Shown here piece after piece: positions 14,934 through 19,094 of a stretch of 19,094 nt of DNA. The stretch is taken from assembly GCA_003456855.1 (NCBI GenBank), contig DMOO01000237.1, forward strand, positions 1 to 19,094, in the 5' to 3' direction. The first letter of the stretch is position 1; each line of letters opens with the position of its first letter. The notes beneath the pieces were generated by a model that did not search any database, had not been told where the DNA came from, and saw only the letters and a program-made list of their open reading frames with translations. The DNA is from Sphaerochaeta sp. (GTDB taxonomy: Bacteria > Spirochaetota > Spirochaetia > Sphaerochaetales > Sphaerochaetaceae). Both the position numbers and the translations under genes were made by a program.

Positions 14934-15526
14934 TTATTTCCTCCAAGAACCTGCTCGAGCCACTGTGAGAAATAGCGCTGCGAGAAGTTCAAATCATCAG
15001 AATTGAAAAAGCTGTGTGCATCATAGCACCAGCAGGTTGGGTTTTTCTCAGCAAGCAGCTTCAGGAGCTTTTCGCAGTCCTGGCCGCAAAGCTGGTTTAT
15101 CTTATCCGACAGTGGTTTTTTGCTCAAGACAGAGGCCTTCTCCACCATTGTCCTGACACGTTTGATGTTGCTGGCGGGCTCTTCGTTCTCCGAGCCGAGA
15201 ACATCGAGCATATCCTTAAAAGTCATGAGTGAATCGGAGGTTCCAACCAGAAAGCCGGAATCCTTCAGACCCACGTAGTTCCCCATTGCTATCGGGATCG
15301 AGCTGAGTCCCGACGCCTTTCCCCAAAGGAGAATCTGCTCCAGAGGGAGCTGGATGCAGTTGAACGAATTCGTCTTAGGTGTGTAGACGAATGCATAGGC
15401 GGTATCCCCGAAATAGCCGTAGTAGCAGATGCTGGAGTCACCGCCGCAGCTGCAGAGGAAGAGAGAGACAAATGCAAAAAAGACAATGAGCAGAGCAATG
15501 ACTGTTCTTCTTCTCAATACTTGCAT
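14930..15526 (-). CDS. Lipoprotein, probable degenerate LytR-CpsA-Psr (LCP)-like protein
   Basis: 198 residues from the ATG at 15526, chosen because AAGGA stands 6 bases before it; an ATG two codons earlier is possible. Three Arg then a hydrophobic run end in L-C-S-C, so Cys27 should be lipidated. The exported part starts with DTAYAFVYTPKTNSF, which resembles the LCP signature that begins D-T-hydrophobic and continues with -PKTK-. The Arg/Asp residues of an active LCP ligase are not evident, and the protein is much shorter than the usual 300 residues or more. Position supports the idea: in many Firmicutes an LCP gene stands between yqeK and rsfS, as here. It overlaps the yqeK end by 13 bases and the rsfS start by 4. 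Confidence 0.6.
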   Translation of the reverse strand: MQVLRRRTVIALLIVFFAFVSLFLCSCGGDSSICYYGYFGDTAYAFVYTPKTNSFNCIQLPLEQILLWGKASGLSSIPIAMGNYVGLKDSGFLVGTSDSLMTFKDMLDVLGSENEEPASNIKRVRTMVEKASVLSKKPLSDKINQLCGQDCEKLLKLLAEKNPTCWCYDAHSFFNSDDLNFSQRYFSQWLEQVLGGNK

Positions 15527-16137
15527 CCCCATTCCTTCTCAAGATCTTCCTTCATGGCCAAGGAACCGCTGGAGGCATCGTGGAAACCGGTGCTTCTCCA
15601 ATGGTCAATCATATCACACAAAACACGGTAGGCACACTGCTGAATGCTCAACGACCCAAGATAGAACGCCCTTCTCTGGTCTGTCATGAACTTCCTTGTG
15701 GGCTCGATGTAGTCAGCTATGAACAGAGCAAGTGCCAGACTGTCCATGCCGGCGTTTCCAGTGGTGTGGACGCATAGCGCCTTGTACCAGGACATAGGAA
15801 AATTGCCAACAAGGTCAAGAACAATCTCCGCAGAGACCGTTCCATGGGCCAAAACAGGAGCTTTGATGTCCTCTTCTGAAAGAATGACTCTCTTTTTTTC
15901 ACAATACTCAAGCAGCTGAGCATCTGTAAGCTCTCTTGCCATATCATGGGATATTCCACAGAACTCAGGGGCGTCGAAACCGTTCCAATTCTGGTCGTAA
16001 TCAGTGCATCCAAAGTGCTCCAGGACCTTTCTGGTCGTCTGGGCAACTCCAAGGCTGTGCAGATACCTTCTCTCGGAGACATGGTCCTTGAGATAGGCTG
16101 TAAGCTCCTCAATCGTAGAGATCTTTTGCCTTGACAT
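15514..16137 (-). CDS. yqeK: HD-domain hydrolase, YqeK-like (diadenosine tetraphosphatase)
   Basis: 207 residues. HD-superfamily residues are visible: RRYLHSLGVAQTT (His27), the metal-binding GISHDMARE (His64-Asp65), LAHGTVSAEI (His98), and VHTTGNAGMDSLALALFIAD (His124, Asp142). The last motif and the following YIEPTRKF are typical of YqeK, a family shown to cut Ap4A symmetrically. It follows nadD, as in most genomes with this operon. The ATG at 16137 lies inside nadD (overlap 29 bases), with AGGAGG 10 bases upstream, a slightly long spacing. Cytoplasmic; probably cleans up dinucleotides made by ligases and tRNA synthetases. Confidence 0.88.
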   Translation of the reverse strand: MSRQKISTIEELTAYLKDHVSERRYLHSLGVAQTTRKVLEHFGCTDYDQNWNGFDAPEFCGISHDMARELTDAQLLEYCEKKRVILSEEDIKAPVLAHGTVSAEIVLDLVGNFPMSWYKALCVHTTGNAGMDSLALALFIADYIEPTRKFMTDQRRAFYLGSLSIQQCAYRVLCDMIDHWRSTGFHDASSGSLAMKEDLEKEWGCKY

Positions 16138-16720
16138 ACTCTCGCACCCTCCTGGAAAGGAAGTCCTGATTCTTCTGAAGGTCGCTTCTCACAGCACTTG
16201 AAGACTGCGGCGCCACATTCTCGGGCTCAAGGCGCCTGTAGCAGACACCCTCGGGGATCAGATCCCAGTTTGTGCCCTCCTGGCTTCTGCGGCAGATCAG
16301 GAACTCCACGTTGTCACGCAGATACTCGAAGTCATGCCAGCGTGAAAGACCCTCCAGATGGTCGTCTCCGATCACCATTCCGATCCTGTCAAGTCCAAGC
16401 TTCTCCTTGAGGATCCTGATTGTATCCGATGTGAATGACACCCCGCCACGCTCAAGCTCCATCGTTGAGACGCTTATGTCCACATCCCTGTCCTCTGGAT
16501 AGAGGTCCCTGTAGTCCTCGACGGCAAGGCGCAGCATCTCAAGACGGTCCTGGTCGGACGCCTGTGGTCGGCTGCTCTGCTTGAAGTTGCTTACCTTTGC
16601 CGGGATAAGGATGAAGGAGCTGTAGTCGGACATCGAGACTGCACAGTGGAGAAGGAACAGATGTCCCAGATGGACAGGGTCGAAGCTTCCTCCGATCATT
16701 GCCGTCTTAGCGCTGCTCAT
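16109..16720 (-). CDS. nadD: Nicotinate-nucleotide adenylyltransferase
   Basis: 203 residues; transfers AMP from ATP to nicotinate mononucleotide in NAD synthesis. The nucleotidyltransferase signature IGGSFDPVHLGH (His17, His20) is near the N-terminus. The second ATP motif is SSSAVRSDL near the C-terminus, and IGDDHLEGLSRW is the family's middle motif. The start at 16720 is chosen for GGAGG just upstream and because the signature begins 8 residues later; the longer open frame would extend into obgE coding sequence. It overlaps obgE by 14 bases and yqeK by 29, so translation is coupled. Confidence 0.94.
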   Translation of the reverse strand: MSSAKTAMIGGSFDPVHLGHLFLLHCAVSMSDYSSFILIPAKVSNFKQSSRPQASDQDRLEMLRLAVEDYRDLYPEDRDVDISVSTMELERGGVSFTSDTIRILKEKLGLDRIGMVIGDDHLEGLSRWHDFEYLRDNVEFLICRRSQEGTNWDLIPEGVCYRRLEPENVAPQSSSAVRSDLQKNQDFLSRRVREYVKAKDLYD

Positions 16721-17768
16721 ACTCCTCCTGGGTCTCCGGATAATATGCATCCGTGTCAGGTCTGCCAGTGAATCCGCTTTCCTCGACCGGTTTTGCAATC
16801 ATGTCCAGGAAGGCCTTCATGATAGGCTTGACCGAATCCTCGTCGAAGATAGTCATGCCATAGACCTGTTTGTCGCTGTACTTTGCCTTGAAGGCCTCGA
16901 AGTTCTCAGGTGCCCCATCCTCGTCCAGCTTTGTGCCTATCAGCACCTCCTTCTTCTCCAGAAGGTCCGGGGAATAGGTCTCCAGCTCCTTTCTCAGAAG
17001 CTCGTACTGGTCAAGGCATGTCGGGTCAGACATGTCGATCAGATAGGCAAGACCGCTGGTCCTTGAGATGTGCCTGAGAAACTTGAATCCCATTCCGGCG
17101 CCCTGGCTGGCACCCTCGATGATACCGGGGATGTCGGCAAGAACCACATCCTGGTCGCCCAGACGCATCATTCCCAGCTGAGGTATCTTAGTCGTGAACG
17201 GATAGGATGCAACCTTGCTTCTTGCATTGGTGAGCATGTTCATCAGAGAGCTCTTGCCGGCATTCGGGAATCCGACAAAGCCAACATCTGCGATGACAAG
17301 GAGCTCAAGGCCCACCCTCATCTCAATGCCAGGCTCGCCCGGCTGGGCGAATTTGGGGGCCTGTCTTGTGGAGGTTCTGAAATGATAGTTTCCAAGTCCT
17401 CCACGGCCACCCTTGAGAAAGACGAAGCGGTCAACGCCTGTCAGGTCCTTGATGATCTCACCGGTCTGGGCATCCTTGATGACCGTTCCCGGCGGGACAG
17501 GGATCTCCATGTCGTTGCCGTTGCGTCCGTAGCAGCGTGCTCCGCTGCCGTTCCTTCCGTTCTCTGCGCGGAAGGATCTGATGATCTTCAGATGAGCCAG
17601 TGTCCTGAGGTTCTCCTTGACGACGAAGACGAGATCGCCACCCTTGCCGCCGTCTCCGCCGTCAGGGCCGCCTTTCTCGACGAATTTCTCTCGTCTGAAT
17701 GAGACACAACCATTGCCCCCGTTTCCGGAGGCAATGTCGATATAGGTTTCATCTGAAAAACCAAACAT
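16707..17768 (-). CDS. obgE: Obg-family GTPase (ObgE/CgtA)
   Basis: 353 residues. The N-terminal Obg fold is glycine-rich (SGNGGNGCVSFRREKFV, then GGPDGGDGGKGGDLVF). The GTPase domain has G1 GFPNAGKSS, G3 DIPGIIEGAS and G4 GTKLDE; the usual Asn of NKxD is Thr, a change other GTPases tolerate. No C-terminal OCT domain is present, as in many non-Firmicutes. It acts in 50S subunit maturation and the stringent response, fitting its place after the L21 and L27 genes. The ATG at 17768 has only a weak ribosome-binding site and lies 16 bases after rpmA, so it may rely on coupling. Confidence 0.95.
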   Translation of the reverse strand: MFGFSDETYIDIASGNGGNGCVSFRREKFVEKGGPDGGDGGKGGDLVFVVKENLRTLAHLKIIRSFRAENGRNGSGARCYGRNGNDMEIPVPPGTVIKDAQTGEIIKDLTGVDRFVFLKGGRGGLGNYHFRTSTRQAPKFAQPGEPGIEMRVGLELLVIADVGFVGFPNAGKSSLMNMLTNARSKVASYPFTTKIPQLGMMRLGDQDVVLADIPGIIEGASQGAGMGFKFLRHISRTSGLAYLIDMSDPTCLDQYELLRKELETYSPDLLEKKEVLIGTKLDEDGAPENFEAFKAKYSDKQVYGMTIFDEDSVKPIMKAFLDMIAKPVEESGFTGRPDTDAYYPETQEEYEQR

Positions 17769-17784
17769 AGAGTCTTAAGCTGTT

Positions 17785-18039
17785 TTACTCTTCAACAACA
17801 ATGCTGACGTAGTTGCGGTTGTTTCTTGCGTGATAGAGAACCTTGCCGTCAACCTTTGCAAAGAGTGTGTAATCAGATCCAAGACCGACGTTCTCGCCCG
17901 GATGAATCTTTGTTCCATGCTGTCTGACGAGAATTGAACCGCCCTTGACAACCTGTCCACCGTAGCACTTCACGCCAAGGCGCTGTGCATTAGAATCTCT
18001 TCCGTTCTTTGATGAACCACCACCTTTATGATGAGCCAT
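17785..18039 (-). CDS. rpmA: 50S ribosomal protein L27
   Basis: 84 residues, full family length. The N-terminus [20 protein letters not shown] reaches into the peptidyl-transferase centre, and the rest ([32 protein letters not shown]) is standard. It has no N-terminal leader of the Firmicute type that the Prp protease removes, and no prp gene stands between rplU and rpmA; the two observations fit. GGGAGG lies 6 bases before the ATG and rplU ends 12 bases upstream. Confidence 0.98.
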   Translation of the reverse strand: MAHHKGGGSSKNGRDSNAQRLGVKCYGGQVVKGGSILVRQHGTKIHPGENVGLGSDYTLFAKVDGKVLYHARNNRNYVSIVVEE

Positions 18040-18051
18040 TGATTGCCTCCC

Positions 18052-18366
18052 TTAAGCGTTGATCTTTTCGATCTTGAGAATTGAATACTGCTGTCTGTGA
18101 CCCTGGGTCCTGCGATATCCCTTACGGCGCTCATACTTGAACACACGAACCTTCTCGCCCTTCTTGTCGCCAATGTAGGAAGCCTGCACCTTGGCACCTT
18201 CCACATACGGCGTACCGAACTTGGCGCTCTTCTCGTCGACCACGGCGAGCACAGAAGCGTACTCAAGCGGATCTCCGGCCTTCTTGTCGTTGATGTGATC
18301 AACCTGGATGGTCTGGCCCTCGACGGCTTTGTACTGCTTTCCGAGAATCTCTACAAGTGCGTACAT
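18052..18366 (-). CDS. rplU: 50S ribosomal protein L21
   Basis: 104 residues, normal length. The signatures are MYALVEILGKQYKAVEG at the start and KVRVFKYERRKGYRRTQGHR near the end, which binds 23S rRNA. The ATG at 18366 is fixed by the family and by AAGGA 10 bases upstream; the longer open frame upstream includes the leader. It is first of the seven-gene minus-strand operon. Confidence 0.98.
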   Translation of the reverse strand: MYALVEILGKQYKAVEGQTIQVDHINDKKAGDPLEYASVLAVVDEKSAKFGTPYVEGAKVQASYIGDKKGEKVRVFKYERRKGYRRTQGHRQQYSILKIEKINA

Positions 18367-18398
18367 GTCGTTACGTTCCTTTTCAAAAGATACCCACC

Positions 18399-18427
18399 TT
18401 TGTACCCGTTTTCCCAAATATCCGCAA
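18399..18427 (-). promoter_or_regulatory. Candidate promoter of the rplU operon
   Basis: On the minus strand TTGCGG (18427-18422), 17 bases and TACAAA (18404-18399) form a modest match, with a start near 18392 and a leader of about 26 bases. A perfect palindrome ATTCCGGAAT lies just upstream at 18445-18454. Nothing resembling a long L21 leader RNA is evident. Confidence 0.3.
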
Positions 18428-18470
18428 GCACCTTTCAAGGGAAAATTCCGGAATCATCAAGAAATACCTG

Positions 18471-18499
18471 TTGAAAACCTACCAACCGTTTGGTAGTAT
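18471..18499 (+). promoter_or_regulatory. Promoter of the TetR-family gene, start site on the ATG
   Basis: TTGAAA (18471-18476), 17 bases and TAGTAT (18494-18499) place the transcription start about 7 bases later, on the A of the ATG at 18506. No Shine-Dalgarno is present. TATATA at 18497-18502 is an alternative -10 with a worse spacer. The spacer is filled by a palindromic operator. Confidence 0.45.
18480..18495. promoter_or_regulatory. Palindromic operator, probably bound by the adjacent TetR-type protein
   Basis: TACCAACCGTTTGGTA: 6-bp perfect arms with a complementary CG centre and one mismatched pair, 16 bp in all. The length and position between -35 and -10 are typical for a TetR-family autorepressor. 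It lies 10 bases before the regulator's ATG and could also affect the divergent rplU operon. Confidence 0.65.
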
Positions 18500-18505
18500 A
18501 TAACC

Positions 18506-19094
18506 ATGCATACCACCGCTACCAAGCAAAAAATCCTCGATATGGCGCGGTCCCTGGGAGCGCAAAAGGGGTTGGACACCCTTTCTCTGGGGGAACTGGC
18601 GGACGCGGTAGGAATCACCAAAGCATCGATCTTCTCCCATTTCGGAAGCAAGAAGGCGCTGATCGACGAGCTTTACCGGCAATTCGATTCCTACGGCAGC
18701 ACGATTGCTATCAACCTTGAGGGAAACGCCGGCGAAGTCCTGGAGCGGGCGGTAGTCCACTGGCTGGATTTCTTCACCACCGACCCGATGCGCCAGGCAT
18801 GGAGGATCATCAGCCAGCAGAAATATACCGACGAGCGGGCATTGGTGCGTTTCCAGCGGCTCAAAGGCATGGTCACCTTCCAGTGCCAGGCGATTCTGGA
18901 ATCGCTGAGCGAATCGGGAAAGCTGGACATTCCCGAACCTGATTTGGCCAGCAGTCTCTTTTCCAGCACCCTGCTCGGATATATCGAGCAGGAAACCATC
19001 GACGGTTCCAGCGAGGAGGATTGGAAAATCCAACGTCTGGTGACGAAATTCGCCGCCCTGTTCACTCGGCAAGACGACGCAGGGCCTCGGCCTA
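18506..19094 (+). CDS. TetR/AcrR-family transcriptional regulator (3' end outside the window)
   Basis: The frame is open from the ATG at 18506 to the right edge, about 196 codons, so at most a short tail is missing. Residues 7-53 form the TetR HTH domain: KQKILDMARSLGAQKGLDTL, LSLGELADAVGITKASIFSH (27-46 are the turn and recognition helix), then FGSKKALIDELY. The remainder is the helical ligand-binding and dimerisation domain, which gives no ligand clue. It diverges from rplU. A palindrome in its own promoter suggests autorepression. Arginine is mostly CGG (about 7 of 11) while the neighbouring genes mostly use AGA/AGG, so recent transfer or a join of unrelated DNA is possible. The long frame on the opposite strand is a shadow. 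Confidence 0.88.
   Translation, partial: MHTTATKQKILDMARSLGAQKGLDTLSLGELADAVGITKASIFSHFGSKKALIDELYRQFDSYGSTIAINLEGNAGEVLERAVVHWLDFFTTDPMRQAWRIISQQKYTDERALVRFQRLKGMVTFQCQAILESLSESGKLDIPEPDLASSLFSSTLLGYIEQETIDGSSEEDWKIQRLVTKFAALFTRQDDAGPRP

Noticed and set aside
17070..17702. 210-residue plus-strand frame opposite obgE
   Set aside because: Antisense shadow of the conserved GTPase gene.
18479..19072. 197-residue minus-strand frame opposite the right-edge gene
   Set aside because: The plus strand encodes an unmistakable TetR helix-turn-helix with its own operator; the minus frame has no motif.

Overview
The window looks like the chromosome of a diderm, host-associated bacterium, most likely a spirochaete of the Treponema/Sphaerochaeta type. 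This is inference. It rests on two L-C-S-C-type lipoproteins, a surface protein with an outer-membrane-like C-terminus, a ThrH-type threonine pathway, the order rplU-rpmA-obgE-nadD-yqeK-(LCP-like)-rsfS, and heavy use of AGA/AGG arginine codons at mid-range G+C. No mobile element, CRISPR array, tRNA or rRNA is visible. Genes are tightly packed; no gene-free stretch exceeds about 140 bases.

Layout. (1) 1-1604: a signal-peptide gene leaves through the left edge. It diverges, from back-to-back promoters, from a two-gene unit: a hyper-acidic 93-residue protein translationally coupled to a lipoprotein. (2) 1619-7757: a threonine locus. On the minus strand, hom is followed after 1 base by aspartokinase and then by an unknown protein whose ribosome-binding site and start codon sit in the loop of a long hairpin. 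On the plus strand, an HTH-ACT regulator, threonine synthase and ThrH diverge from hom. A bidirectional terminator closes it. (3) 7819-11213, minus: a membrane-anchored exonuclease/endonuclease/phosphatase-fold protein, then an OmpR-type response regulator and its sensor kinase. (4) 11280-14586, plus: a Cof-type HAD phosphatase with leaderless-looking expression, then a two-gene unit of an HTH protein carrying a catalytically dead Fic-like domain plus an N-acyl-D-amino-acid deacylase. (5) 14595-18366, minus: the conserved operon rplU, rpmA, obgE, nadD, yqeK, LCP-like lipoprotein, rsfS. (6) 18480-19094, plus: a palindromic operator and a TetR-family regulator that runs off the right edge and uses different codons from the rest.

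How the genes work together. Aspartokinase and homoserine dehydrogenase supply homoserine (aspartate-semialdehyde dehydrogenase is not here). ThrH probably phosphorylates it, and ThrC makes threonine. The HTH-ACT protein is the obvious amino-acid-sensing regulator of the divergent arms. The right-hand operon couples ribosome assembly (L21, L27, ObgE, RsfS) with NAD synthesis and dinucleotide turnover. The most unusual items are the hairpin-presented start site at 2519-2564, the HTH/pseudo-Fic protein beside a D-aminoacylase, the hyper-acidic protein/lipoprotein pair, and two genes whose promoters place the transcription start on the ATG.
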